From contig NZ_JAHKRM010000019.1 in the NCBI RefSeq assembly GCF_019396345.1, forward strand, positions 62,001 to 126,000: 64,000 nt of DNA. Reading direction: 5' to 3'. Below, piece after piece: positions 26,717 through 34,881 of this stretch; the first letter of the stretch is position 1, and each line of letters begins with the position of its first letter. The stretch comes from Nonomuraea guangzhouensis. Lineage in GTDB: Bacteria; Actinomycetota; Actinomycetes; Streptosporangiales; Streptosporangiaceae. Below the pieces are notes generated by a model. The model saw only the letters and a program-made list of their open reading frames with translations. It was not told the DNA's origin and did no database searches. The position numbers and the translations under genes are program-made.

Positions 26717-27835
26717 GTGGGCACACCGGTGATCGTCGAGGCCGTCCGCACCCCCATCGGCAAGCGCGGCGGCTGGCTGGCCGAGCTCAAACCGCAGCAG
26801 GTGCTGGCCACCGCGCTCAACGGCCTGATCGAGCGGTCCGGGATCGACCCGGCGATCGTCGAGCAGGCCTTCGCCGGGTGCGTGACCCAGGCTGGCGAGC
26901 AGGGCGGGCATGTGGGGCGGCACTCCTGGCTGTACGCGGGCCTGCCGTACCAGACGGGGGTGACCACGGTCGACGCGCAGTGCGGATCGTCGCAGCAGGC
27001 CGTGCACCTGGCGGCGGCGATGATCAGGGCCGGCGTCATCGACGTGGGCATCGGGTGCGGGGTCGAGGTGATGAGCCGGGCGCCGCTCGGCAGCAACGTC
27101 CTGCCCGCCAAGCCGAAGCCCGACGACTGGAACATCGACCTGCCCGACCAGTTCACCGCGGCCGAGCGGATCGCGGAGCGACGCGGGCTGACCCGTGAGC
27201 GACTCGACTGGTTCGGGGCGCGCTCGCAGCAACTGGCCGCCAAGGCGTGGGCCGACGGGCGGTTCGAGCGGGAGATCGTGCCCGTCGGGCAGGTACGCAG
27301 GGACCAGGGCTTACGCGAGACCACCGTCGACGGGCTCGCCAGGCTCAAGCCGGTGATGGGCGAGAACGGCAGGCACACCGCGGGCACCTCGTCGCAGATC
27401 TCCGACGGCGCCGCCGCGGTGCTGGTGATGGACGAGGAGACGGCCTCACGGTACGGCCTGCGGCCCCGGGCGCGGATCCTGGCCCAGGCCCTCGTCGGCG
27501 CGGAGCCGTACTACCACCTCGACGGACCGGTGGACGCGACGGCGAAGGTGCTCGCTTCGGCCGGGATGGCGATCGGCGACATCGACAGGTTCGAGGTGAA
27601 CGAGGCGTTCGCGTCGGTCGTGCTGTCGTGGGCGAGCGTGCACGAGCCCGACTTCGACCGCGTCAACGTGAACGGCGGCGCGATCGCGCTCGGCCACCCC
27701 GTCGGCGCGACGGGAGCACGGCTGCTCACGACGGCGCTGCACGAGCTGGAGCGCTCCGACTCGGCGACCGCGCTGGTCACGATGTGCGCGGGCGGCGCGC
27801 TGGCCACGGCCACGATCCTCGAGCGCATCACGTAA
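26717..27835 (+). CDS. acetyl-CoA acetyltransferase (steroid-type FadA thiolase)
   Basis: A 372-residue thiolase with all catalytic parts: nucleophilic Cys89 in DAQCGSSQQA, His327 in IALGHPVGATGARL and Cys357 in VTMCAGGA. It starts at GTG after CTGGAGG. Mycobacterial FadA5 and FadA6 are thiolases of this kind acting on steroid side chain or rings, and the KstR-type operator just upstream supports a steroid role. Which of the two it replaces cannot be told. The next gene follows after 71 bases on the same strand. Confidence 0.9.
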   Translation: MGTPVIVEAVRTPIGKRGGWLAELKPQQVLATALNGLIERSGIDPAIVEQAFAGCVTQAGEQGGHVGRHSWLYAGLPYQTGVTTVDAQCGSSQQAVHLAAAMIRAGVIDVGIGCGVEVMSRAPLGSNVLPAKPKPDDWNIDLPDQFTAAERIAERRGLTRERLDWFGARSQQLAAKAWADGRFEREIVPVGQVRRDQGLRETTVDGLARLKPVMGENGRHTAGTSSQISDGAAAVLVMDEETASRYGLRPRARILAQALVGAEPYYHLDGPVDATAKVLASAGMAIGDIDRFEVNEAFASVVLSWASVHEPDFDRVNVNGGAIALGHPVGATGARLLTTALHELERSDSATALVTMCAGGALATATILERIT

Positions 27836-27906
27836 TCCGGTACCGATCTCACTTTTCTTTCCCGCACACTCGACCGAGGATCAGCACGCTCAACGGGGGA
27901 TATTAA

Positions 27907-28932
27907 ATGAAAACGACCCGGCGCAGGCCGTACGCCGAGCAGCGCCCGCAGGACCTCGGCGGCGGGGTGTGGAGCGTGCCCGTGCCGATCCCCGGCAACC
28001 CGCTCGGCTACACGCTCGTCTACGCCGTCGACTCCCCCAAGGGTCCCGTGCTGGTCGACGCCGGCTGGAACCACCCGGACGCCTGGGCGGCCCTCAGCGG
28101 CGGCCTGCGCACGCTCGGCCTCGACGTGACCGCGGTCACAGGCGTGGTCGTCACCCACTTCCATCCCGACCACGCCGGGCTGGCCGGACAGGTCAGGGCG
28201 GAGTCCGGCGCCTGGATCGCGATGCACGAAGCGGACGCCGCGCTGGTCCGGCTCATGCACAGCTTCGCCGACGGCGAGCACCGTGACTTCCAGGCCGACA
28301 TGCTCCGGCGGGCGGGCGCCGGGCAGGACGACGTGGCGGTCGCGACGGCCGGCCGCCCGGACACGCCCGCGCTGCCCGACCGCGAGCTGCGCGACGGCGA
28401 CCTGGTGGACCTGCCGGGCCGCAAGCTGCGGGCCGTGCACACGCCGGGCCACACCCCCGGCCACATCTGCCTGCACCTGGAGGACGCCGACCGCCTCTTC
28501 ACCGGCGACCACGTCCTCCCCGACATAACCCCCCACGTCGGGATTTATCCCTATGACCGGGATGATGTCGATCCTTTGGGTGATTTCCTGGAGTCCCTGG
28601 ACCGCGTCGGCGAGTTGGGCGCGCTGGACGCACTGCCCGCCCATGAGTGGATATTTCCAGATGTAGCCGCACGCGCCGCCGAGATCCGCCACCATCACGA
28701 GGAGAAGCTCCAGCGGCTCGGCGCCCTCCTGTCCGAGCGCGCGGAACCACTGACCATCTGGGAGACCGCCGCGATGATGACCTGGAACCGGCCCTGGGAC
28801 GACCTGTCCCCCATACTTCGCGGCATGGCCGCGGGCGAGGCCGCGGCGCACCTGCGCACATTGGAGGCGCGTGGCGCGATCCGGCGCGTCCCCGGAGTCG
28901 ATACGGTGCGCTTCCAGGCCATAGAATCCTAG
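27907..28932 (+). CDS. MBL-fold metallo-hydrolase
   Basis: A 341-residue metallo-beta-lactamase fold protein. The metal motif VVTHFHPDHAGLAG gives the HxHxDH signature, the second His lies in VHTPGHTPGHICLHL, the bridging Asp in LFTGDHVLPD, and a later His in DALPAHEW. The C-terminal ~90 residues are an extra helical domain. Members hydrolyse thioesters, lactones or glutathione adducts. With a thiolase upstream, an acyl-CoA or thioester hydrolase is plausible but unproven. The stop codon lies inside the GntR palindrome. Confidence 0.88.
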   Translation: MKTTRRRPYAEQRPQDLGGGVWSVPVPIPGNPLGYTLVYAVDSPKGPVLVDAGWNHPDAWAALSGGLRTLGLDVTAVTGVVVTHFHPDHAGLAGQVRAESGAWIAMHEADAALVRLMHSFADGEHRDFQADMLRRAGAGQDDVAVATAGRPDTPALPDRELRDGDLVDLPGRKLRAVHTPGHTPGHICLHLEDADRLFTGDHVLPDITPHVGIYPYDRDDVDPLGDFLESLDRVGELGALDALPAHEWIFPDVAARAAEIRHHHEEKLQRLGALLSERAEPLTIWETAAMMTWNRPWDDLSPILRGMAAGEAAAHLRTLEARGAIRRVPGVDTVRFQAIES

Positions 28933-28947
28933 ACATCCGATGTCTAG
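28929..28947. promoter_or_regulatory. GntR operator palindrome at the start of the regulator gene
   Basis: CTAGACATCCGATGTCTAG is a perfect 19-bp palindrome around a central C. It ends 10 bases before the preferred GTG of the GntR gene, so bound protein would block its own expression. The same ACATCCGATGT core recurs at 40343. Confidence 0.8.
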
Positions 28948-28957
28948 GGAGAAAAGC

Positions 28958-29632
28958 GTGGCGGTCACCGACGCGGCCATCGACAAGATCAAGCAGATGA
29001 TTCTCTCGGGCGAGCTCACGCCCGGCGACCGGCTGCCGAAGGAAGCCGACCTGGCCGAGCGCCTCGGCCTGTCGCGTAACTCGCTCCGTGAGGCCGTACG
29101 CGCGCTGGCGTTGATCAACGTCCTCGACGTACGGCAGGGCGACGGCACCTATGTCACCAGCCTCGAGCCGCGCCTGCTGCTCGACACCATGTCCTTCGTG
29201 CTCGACCTGCACCGTGACGACACGGTGATCCAGTTCTTCGAGGTACGCCGCATCCTGGAGCCCGCGGCGACGGCGATGGCGACCGAGCAGATGACCGACG
29301 CGGAGGTCGACGAGCTCCGGGTGATCCTGGAGTCGCTGCCATCCGCGCCAACGGTGGAGGAGCTGGTGGCCAACGACCTCGACTTCCACCATCGGATCGC
29401 GCGAGGCTCGGGCAACAGCGTGCTCTGCTCGTTCATCGAGAGTCTGTCCGGGCCGACGACCCGGGCGCGGATCTGGCGCGGGCTGACCCAGGAGGGCGCG
29501 ATGGAGAAGACGCGGGAGCAGCACACCGCGATCTACGAGGCCATCGCCACCCGTCAGCCCGACGTGGCCCGCTCCTGGGCCACGGTGCACATCGCGGGAG
29601 TCGAATCCTGGCTGCGCAAGGCCCTCGACTAG
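28958..29632 (+). CDS. GntR-family (FadR/FCD subfamily) transcriptional regulator
   Basis: A 224-residue regulator. The N-terminal winged helix reads MILSGELTPGDRLPKEADLA and LSRNSLREAVRALALINVLD. The C-terminal FCD helical ligand domain (VIQFFEVRRILEPAATAMA through DFHHRIARGSGN) contains the usual metal-binding Asp/His residues. FCD regulators sense sugar acids or other carboxylates. I chose GTG 28958 with SD AGGGAG because the earlier in-frame ATG lies in the palindrome and has no SD. The matching site before the fucose-type operon makes it the likely regulator of that pathway. Confidence 0.9.
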   Translation: MAVTDAAIDKIKQMILSGELTPGDRLPKEADLAERLGLSRNSLREAVRALALINVLDVRQGDGTYVTSLEPRLLLDTMSFVLDLHRDDTVIQFFEVRRILEPAATAMATEQMTDAEVDELRVILESLPSAPTVEELVANDLDFHHRIARGSGNSVLCSFIESLSGPTTRARIWRGLTQEGAMEKTREQHTAIYEAIATRQPDVARSWATVHIAGVESWLRKALD

Positions 29633-29647
29633 GGGTAGATACCGTGC

Positions 29648-30595
29648 GTGCCCGACAAACTGGAGAAATATCGCAGTAAACGCGACGCCAGCCGTACCCC
29701 CGAGCCCGTCCCCGGCGCGGCCCCCGAGCCGGGCGACGGCGCGGCGTTCGTGATCCAGGAGCACCACGCCCGTTCCCTGCACTGGGACCTGCGACTGGAG
29801 CGCGACGGCGTGCTCGTCTCGTGGGCGGTCCCCAAGGGGCTGCCCGCCGATCCGAGCACCAACCACCTGGCCGTGCACACCGAGGACCACCCGATGGAGT
29901 ACCTCGACTTCCATGGCGAGATCCCCAAGGGCGAGTACGGCGGCGGCACGATGACGGTCTGGGACCGCGGCACGTACGAGACGGAGAAGTGGTCCGACCG
30001 CGAGGTCAAGGTGGTGCTGCGGGGCTCGCGAGCCTCGGGGCGGTTCGTGCTGTTCCAGACGGACGGCAAGAACTGGATGATCCACCGCATGGACCCGCCC
30101 ACCCGCGACCCCCTGCCCTCGCTCGACCCGATGCTCCCGGTCGAACGGACCCGGCTGCCGCGCGACGCGGACGGGCACGCGTTCGAGTTCGCCTGGGGCG
30201 GGGAACGCGTGCTGGTGCCGATCGACGGCGGGCGTACGGAGGTGGCGCGGCGCTATCCGTGGCTGCGCCCGCTCGCGGCGTCGTTCGGCAGCCGCGCGGC
30301 GGTGCTGGACGGCGAGGTCGTCACGCTGGCGGGTGCGGAGGTCCTGGTCTGCTACGACCTCCTCTACGACGACGGCCACTCCCTGGTCGCGCTGCCGTAC
30401 ACGGCCCGCCGCGCGGCCCTCGAAGCGCTCGGGCTGGCGGCCGCCCGCTGGCAGACCGCCCCCTCGTGGCCTGGCCAGGCCAAGCCGGTACGGCAGGCGG
30501 CCCGCGAGCAGGGGTTGCCCGGCGTGGTCGCCAAGCGCCTGGACTCTCCCTACGAGCCGGGCGAGTCGAAGTCCTGGATCTTCGTCCCCGCCTAG
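29648..30595 (+). CDS. LigD 3'-phosphoesterase domain protein with degenerate ligase-like half
   Basis: Residues ~25-155 are a LigD-type 3'-phosphoesterase domain (FVIQEHHARSLHWDLRLERD with the active-site His/Asp set, EYGGGTMTVWDRG, WMIHRMD). Residues ~175-315 resemble an ATP-dependent ligase: AAVLDGEVV and GVVAKRLDSPYEPGESKSW are kept. The position of the adenylated Lys motif (E-x-K-W-D-G) reads FEFAWGGERV, so the nucleophilic Lys looks lost. The protein may process 3' ends in Ku-dependent repair without sealing. It starts at GTG. No ku gene is in the window. Confidence 0.85.
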   Translation: MPDKLEKYRSKRDASRTPEPVPGAAPEPGDGAAFVIQEHHARSLHWDLRLERDGVLVSWAVPKGLPADPSTNHLAVHTEDHPMEYLDFHGEIPKGEYGGGTMTVWDRGTYETEKWSDREVKVVLRGSRASGRFVLFQTDGKNWMIHRMDPPTRDPLPSLDPMLPVERTRLPRDADGHAFEFAWGGERVLVPIDGGRTEVARRYPWLRPLAASFGSRAAVLDGEVVTLAGAEVLVCYDLLYDDGHSLVALPYTARRAALEALGLAAARWQTAPSWPGQAKPVRQAAREQGLPGVVAKRLDSPYEPGESKSWIFVPA

Positions 30596-30634
30596 CTCCG
30601 GCCGGCGATCTTCACCCGCGCTTCACGCCCCACT

Positions 30635-31810
30635 TCACCCCCGTCGAGCGCCGACTGGTTCGTCGGGCGTGAAGTGCAGGGCGGGCAGGGCGTCCGGCGT
30701 GAAGACGTCGTCCAGGCGCCAGCTCGCGTAGCGGTGCTCGCACGGCGGGCCGGTCGCGATGGACAGGACGCGCTCGTCGAGGTCCATCACGATCGAGTAC
30801 ACGGTGGTGGACAGGTCGGCCTCCGCGGCGGCCGGGTCTCGGTGCCGGCAGATCCCGTCGGGGAAGGAGAAGTGGTCGCGCAGCGCGGCCACGATGTCCT
30901 CGACGGTCAGCGCACGTACCCGGGCCGCGTCCTCCAGCAGGTGACGGACCCGCGCCGGCCGCAGCAGCGTCAACGCCGAGGCCGCCACCTTCTCGTCGTG
31001 CAGCGGGAGCGGGCACTGGAAGTGGTTGGAGTGCGCCAGCAGGCCGTCCTCCGGCAACAGGTGCCCGAACACGCCGGGCGCCACCTCCAGATCGATCGCC
31101 TCACCCCCGGCGTCGGCGATGAGCAGGTTCCCCGAGGAGACGCGGGTGACGTTCAGCGTCCTGCGCAGCGCGGTGCTCATCCGCGGCGCGTTCAGCACCC
31201 CGCGCAGCAGATAGTGGTACGGCACGCCCTCGCCTCCGGTGTCCCGGTCGGAGACGAGCAGGTTGGCGCAGACGCCGATGCCCGCGGAGTTCAGCCCGCT
31301 CTTGGCCAGCATGCCCGCCTCGGCCAGCGTGAGCACCGAGAAGCCCTCGGTGTCGCGGGTCGCCAGCAGGAACGTGACGGGTCCCTGTTCGGGGTGCCAG
31401 TCCCAGTTCTGCGCGAGCAGGGTGTGGTCGTCGCGCGTGTACTGCGGCAGCACCGCCAGCGAGGTGCAGCCCTCGTCGTGGTAGCCGGTGCCGTAGAGCA
31501 GCTCGGTGCGGGCGTTGAGCGCCGTGATGTGCTCGACGCGCCTGCCCGCGCCCTCGGCCAGACCCTCCAGCATCTCCGCGATCGTACGGTCGTAGTCGCG
31601 CGCCACGCGGAGATAGGTGGCGCCCCAGCGCAGCACGTCCGCGTCCGAGAGCCCCGCGTCGTCGCGGAACCTACGCAGGTACGTCGCCAGGCTCCGCTCG
31701 ACGAGATCGCTGGTCCTGCGGCCGATCTCGGCCCCCATCTGACGGGGCGTCCCTTCGACGGCGACGAGCGGCGGGCCTGCCGCCGGGTTGGGCTGACCGT
31801 ACTCGATCAT
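30635..31810 (-). CDS. C45-family Ntn hydrolase / acyltransferase-like protein
   Basis: A 391-residue homologue of the isopenicillin-N acyltransferase (C45) family. Cys115 in GYHDEGCTSLAVL is the expected autocleavage and nucleophile position, followed by the conserved QNWDWHP. VLTLAEAGMLAKSGLNSAG and LLAHSNHF are further family blocks. Members are Ntn hydrolases acting on amide-linked acyl groups. Most have unknown substrates, and no beta-lactam genes are nearby. The ATG at 31810 has a strong SD (GGAGG). It converges with the LigD-like gene. Confidence 0.85.
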   Translation of the reverse strand: MIEYGQPNPAAGPPLVAVEGTPRQMGAEIGRRTSDLVERSLATYLRRFRDDAGLSDADVLRWGATYLRVARDYDRTIAEMLEGLAEGAGRRVEHITALNARTELLYGTGYHDEGCTSLAVLPQYTRDDHTLLAQNWDWHPEQGPVTFLLATRDTEGFSVLTLAEAGMLAKSGLNSAGIGVCANLLVSDRDTGGEGVPYHYLLRGVLNAPRMSTALRRTLNVTRVSSGNLLIADAGGEAIDLEVAPGVFGHLLPEDGLLAHSNHFQCPLPLHDEKVAASALTLLRPARVRHLLEDAARVRALTVEDIVAALRDHFSFPDGICRHRDPAAAEADLSTTVYSIVMDLDERVLSIATGPPCEHRYASWRLDDVFTPDALPALHFTPDEPVGARRG

Positions 31811-31978
31811 GAATCCTCCAGTCGTCCGAACACGCTGCGCACCTAGAGGCTGCCCTGGTTCAGCAGCCCCATTACCGGCTGGCCCAGAATCCGGGATCGA
31901 CCGGGGATTGCGGACGGCAACCGCTTGCGCCGTACACGGACCGAGGCTATGCCGCACTGGCGGGACATCTACGGGCTG

Positions 31979-32093
31979 GCGACCAATGCATCACGATCAC
32001 TGCGACCAACGCGTCACGATCATTGCGACCAGCGCGTCATGGGGGTAGCGGCCAGAGCGTCACGATCATGGCGACCAACGCGCCATCGGCCGG
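31979..32093. repeat. five tandem 23-bp imperfect repeats
   Basis: Units start at 31979, 32002, 32025, 32048 and 32071, each opening GCGACCA or GCGGCCA. Units 1, 2 and 4 share GCGTCACGATCAT-like cores (GCATCACGATCAC in unit 1). Units 3 and 5 diverge in their second half. The period is not a multiple of three and no stable frame covers it. It fills most of the 317-base gap between the divergent C45 and GNAT genes. The rest of the gap shows nothing else. Confidence 0.85.
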
Positions 32094-32127
32094 CATGTGC
32101 AGAGATCGGTTAAGGGATACTCAGGGG

Positions 32128-32583
32128 ATGCGGATTTCCGAAATATCGCCTGATGGTGAGTCCTTGGGGCCTCGGTTGCTGGCCGTTCAGCATGCTGCTT
32201 ACGCGATCGAGGCGAAGATCATCGGCGATGATCGCATTCCTCCGTTGAGTGAGACGCTCGAGGAGTTGCGGGCGCGGCCGTTGCGGTGGCTGGGGGCGTT
32301 CGACGAGGGTGAGCTGCTGGTCGGGGCCGTCGCGTGGGAGGAGACGGTGGATGAGGTGGACATCGACCGGCTGGTGGTCGATCCCGGGGCGCATCGGCGA
32401 GGGGTGGGGCGGGCGCTGGTCGAGGAGGTCATGAACCGGGCGGATGGCCGCAGGATCGTGGTGTCGACCGGCCGGGACAACGCTCCGGCGCGGAAGCTGT
32501 ACGAGCGGCTGGGGTTCGCGGGCCTCGACGAGGTGGAGGTCATCCCGGGGCTGTGGATCGCCAACTACGCCTACGACGGCTGA
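32128..32583 (+). CDS. GNAT-family N-acetyltransferase
   Basis: A 151-residue GNAT protein. The acetyl-CoA loop is VVDPGAHRRGVGRALVEEV, preceded by the strand DEVDIDRL, and the C-terminal NAPARKLYERLGFAGLDEVE is the usual motif B. It transfers an acetyl group from acetyl-CoA to an unknown amine. The ATG at 32128 follows CAGGGG. An in-frame upstream extension runs through the 23-bp repeats and is rejected. A hairpin follows the gene. Confidence 0.88.
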   Translation: MRISEISPDGESLGPRLLAVQHAAYAIEAKIIGDDRIPPLSETLEELRARPLRWLGAFDEGELLVGAVAWEETVDEVDIDRLVVDPGAHRRGVGRALVEEVMNRADGRRIVVSTGRDNAPARKLYERLGFAGLDEVEVIPGLWIANYAYDG

Positions 32584-32601
32584 GCCGGCGAACGCCTACG
32601 G

Positions 32602-32636
32602 CGGCTGAGCCGACCACCTCAATGGCGGCTCAGCCG
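32602..32636. terminator. bidirectional hairpin between convergent GNAT and aldo/keto reductase genes
   Basis: CGGCTGAGCCG (32602-32612) pairs with CGGCTCAGCCG (32626-32636) over 11 bp with a 13-base loop. A further CGGCTGAGCCG copy lies at the end of the GNAT gene. It is G+C-rich and has no U-tract. It sits between two converging genes, where a shared terminator is expected. Confidence 0.6.
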
Positions 32637-32645
32637 ACGCGCCGG

Positions 32646-33590
32646 CTAGTTCGATCGTGGGAGAAGGTCCTCGGCCTCCAGTTCCGACCACAGGTTGTCG
32701 GGGACCGGGCGATCCCAGAGCGCGGCGTTGGTCGCGACCTCCTCCGGTGAGCGGGCGCCGATGACGATGGACGCGACCGCCGGATGCCGGAGCGGGAAGG
32801 CCATGGCCGCCTGCGGGAGCTCCACGCCGTACCTCTCGCAGATCTTGGCGATCCGTCTGGCGCGGCCGAGCACCTCGGCGGGGGCGGGCTCGTAGTCGTA
32901 GGTGCCCGCGGGGGTGGAGGTGGCGAGCAGGCCGCTGTTGAAGACGCCCGCCGCCAGCACCCGTACGCCCCGGTCGGCGCAGGCGTCGAGCAGCGGGAGC
33001 CCCGACTGGTCGAGCAGCGTGTAGCGGCCGGCCAGCATGACCACGTCGATGTCGGTCTCCTGGACGAACCGCAACGGCACCTGCCACTGGTTCATGCCGA
33101 TGCCGATCGCGCCGATCACGCCTTGCGAGCGGAGTTCGGCCAGGGCGGGGTACGCCTCGGTGAGCGCCTGGTCGACGTGGTTGTCCGGGTCGTGGATCAG
33201 GGCGATGTCGACGCGGTCCAGGCCGAGGCGTTCGAGGGACTCCTCCAGCGATCTCCGTACGCCGTCGCCTGAGAAGTCCCAGACGCGCTCGAAGGCAGCC
33301 GGTACGTCGAAGCCCTGCGCGTCCCGGCCGCCCCCGCCGGAGGGGACGAGCAGGCGACCGACCTTGGTCGACAGCACGAAGCCCTGGCGGCCGGCGAGCG
33401 CGGCGCCGAGACGGCGTTCCGACAGGCCGACCCCGTAGTGCGGGGCCGTGTCGAACAAGCGCACGCCATGAGACCAGGCGGCGTCCACGGTCGCCCGTGC
33501 CTGGTCGTCACTGACCGCCTGGTAGAGGCCGGCGATCGGCGCCGCCCCGAAGCCATGGCGGGGCAACTCGAGGTCACCAGTAGCCGTCAC
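32646..33590 (-). CDS. aldo/keto reductase, probable L-fucose (D-threo-aldose) 1-dehydrogenase
   Basis: A 314-residue AKR with the tetrad visible: Asp and Tyr in LFDTAPHYGVG, Lys in LSTKVGRL and His in ALIHDPDNH. The C-terminal NAD(P)-binding part has PAVASIVIGARSPEEV. L-fucose dehydrogenases of this subgroup oxidise the sugar C1 to the lactone, the first step of the pathway completed by neighbouring genes. The GTG start overlaps the mutarotase stop (GTGA), so it is coupled to that operon. The sugar specificity is inferred from context. Confidence 0.83.
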   Translation of the reverse strand: MTATGDLELPRHGFGAAPIAGLYQAVSDDQARATVDAAWSHGVRLFDTAPHYGVGLSERRLGAALAGRQGFVLSTKVGRLLVPSGGGGRDAQGFDVPAAFERVWDFSGDGVRRSLEESLERLGLDRVDIALIHDPDNHVDQALTEAYPALAELRSQGVIGAIGIGMNQWQVPLRFVQETDIDVVMLAGRYTLLDQSGLPLLDACADRGVRVLAAGVFNSGLLATSTPAGTYDYEPAPAEVLGRARRIAKICERYGVELPQAAMAFPLRHPAVASIVIGARSPEEVATNAALWDRPVPDNLWSELEAEDLLPRSN

Positions 33591-33892
33591 GTCATCTCCC
33601 AGACCAGCGGCAGCGTTCCGGCGCCCTTGTCGAAGTCGCCGTCGAGCAGCCGGTTCATCCGCACCTGCCACGCCTGGTCGGCGGGATCGTCCTTGAGCGC
33701 CGCCTGCAGCGCGGCATAGTCGTCAACCTCTACGAAGTGGAACAGGTCGAGTCCGTCGCGGAAGATCCGCCAGGAGTGCACGCCGTTCGCCCGCATGACC
33801 GCGTCCAGTTCGGCGGGGATCTGTGCGTGCTCCCGGTCGTATATCTCCTCGTTACCGGGTTTGAGCCGGGTACGCAGTGCGATCCGTTCCAT
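33587..33892 (-). CDS. L-rhamnose/L-fucose mutarotase (RhaM family)
   Basis: A 101-residue protein of the L-rhamnose mutarotase (DUF718) family: RIALRTRLKPGNEEIYDREH at the start, with WRIFRDGLDLFHFVEVDDY in the centre. The fold is a small alpha/beta barrel dimer that interconverts alpha and beta anomers of 6-deoxy sugars, feeding the following sugar dehydrogenase. The ATG shares one base with the permease stop. Specificity for fucose rather than rhamnose rests on the operon. Confidence 0.87.
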   Translation of the reverse strand: MERIALRTRLKPGNEEIYDREHAQIPAELDAVMRANGVHSWRIFRDGLDLFHFVEVDDYAALQAALKDDPADQAWQVRMNRLLDGDFDKGAGTLPLVWEMT

Positions 33893-34881
33893 CAGTCCTG
33901 GGCCTTTCCGCCGGCGATGCGGCTGATGATGAGGGCGATCAAAATGATGCAGCCATAGACGACCGGCTGCCAGAAGCCGGAGACGCCCTTGAGCGTGAGG
34001 ATGTTCTGGACCAGGCCGATCACCAGCACGCCGGTGAGCGCGCCGAGGATCGTGCCCTTGCCGCCGTCCATGCTGACGCCGCCGATGACGGCCGCGGCGA
34101 ACACCATGAAGATCCAGCCCACGCCCTGGTTGGAGCCGATGGCGCCGAGCCGCCCGGTCTCCAGGACACCGGCCAGCGCGGCCAGCGTGCCACCGAGGAT
34201 GAACACACCCCAGAGCACCCGGTCCACCCGGATACCCGCCGCCCGCGCCGCGTCGGCGTTGCCGCCGATCGCGTAGAGCGCGCGCCCGAGCCGTAAATAG
34301 CCGAGCCCGGCGATGCCCGCCGCGAACAGCACGGCCGCGATCCAGATCGCCGCGGGCAGTCCGAACCAGGTGGCGCTGCCCAGGTAGAGAATGGATTCGG
34401 GCAGCTCGAACAGCGTCTTGCCCTCGGTGGGGCCCAGTTGCAGGCCGTGCACGATGATCAGCATGGCCAGCGTGACGATGAACGCCGACAGCTGAAACTT
34501 GATGATCAGGAACCCGTTGAACACCCCGATCGCCGCCCCGATCAGCAGGCAGAGCGGGATCACCAACGGCCCGGGCAGGCCGAGCCCGAACCCACCGGCC
34601 GACGCCGGGATCACCAGCATCACCGCGATCGCCGGGGCCATGCCGACCGTCGACTCCAGCGACAGGTCGAACTTGCCGGCGATCAGGATCAGCGCCTCGG
34701 CCAGCACCAGCAGCGAGATCGACGCCTGCTGCTGGAGCACGTTCGTCAGGTTGCCGACCGACAGGAAGATCGGGTCCAGGAACGCGCCCACGACGAGCAG
34801 GATCAGGATCACCGGCACCAGCGTCAGGTCCCGGAACCTGGCGAGGCGCACCCGAGGGGGCGGCGCGGTCAATGTGGTCAC
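33892..34881 (-). CDS. sugar ABC importer permease (RbsC-like)
   Basis: A 329-residue membrane protein of the ribose/xylose-type permease family with 8-10 hydrophobic helices. The cytoplasmic loop that meets the ATPase (AIGGNADAARAAGIRVDRVLWG) and LAALAGVLETGRLGAIGSNQG are typical. With the ATPase and binding protein encoded just upstream it forms one importer. It starts at GTG in a GTGA overlap. A 6-deoxy sugar such as L-fucose is the probable cargo. Confidence 0.92.
   Translation of the reverse strand: MTTLTAPPPRVRLARFRDLTLVPVILILLVVGAFLDPIFLSVGNLTNVLQQQASISLLVLAEALILIAGKFDLSLESTVGMAPAIAVMLVIPASAGGFGLGLPGPLVIPLCLLIGAAIGVFNGFLIIKFQLSAFIVTLAMLIIVHGLQLGPTEGKTLFELPESILYLGSATWFGLPAAIWIAAVLFAAGIAGLGYLRLGRALYAIGGNADAARAAGIRVDRVLWGVFILGGTLAALAGVLETGRLGAIGSNQGVGWIFMVFAAAVIGGVSMDGGKGTILGALTGVLVIGLVQNILTLKGVSGFWQPVVYGCIILIALIISRIAGGKAQD

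Noticed and set aside
31979..32093. CRISPR array
   Set aside because: The 23-bp units are directly adjacent with no spacers and no cas genes are present.
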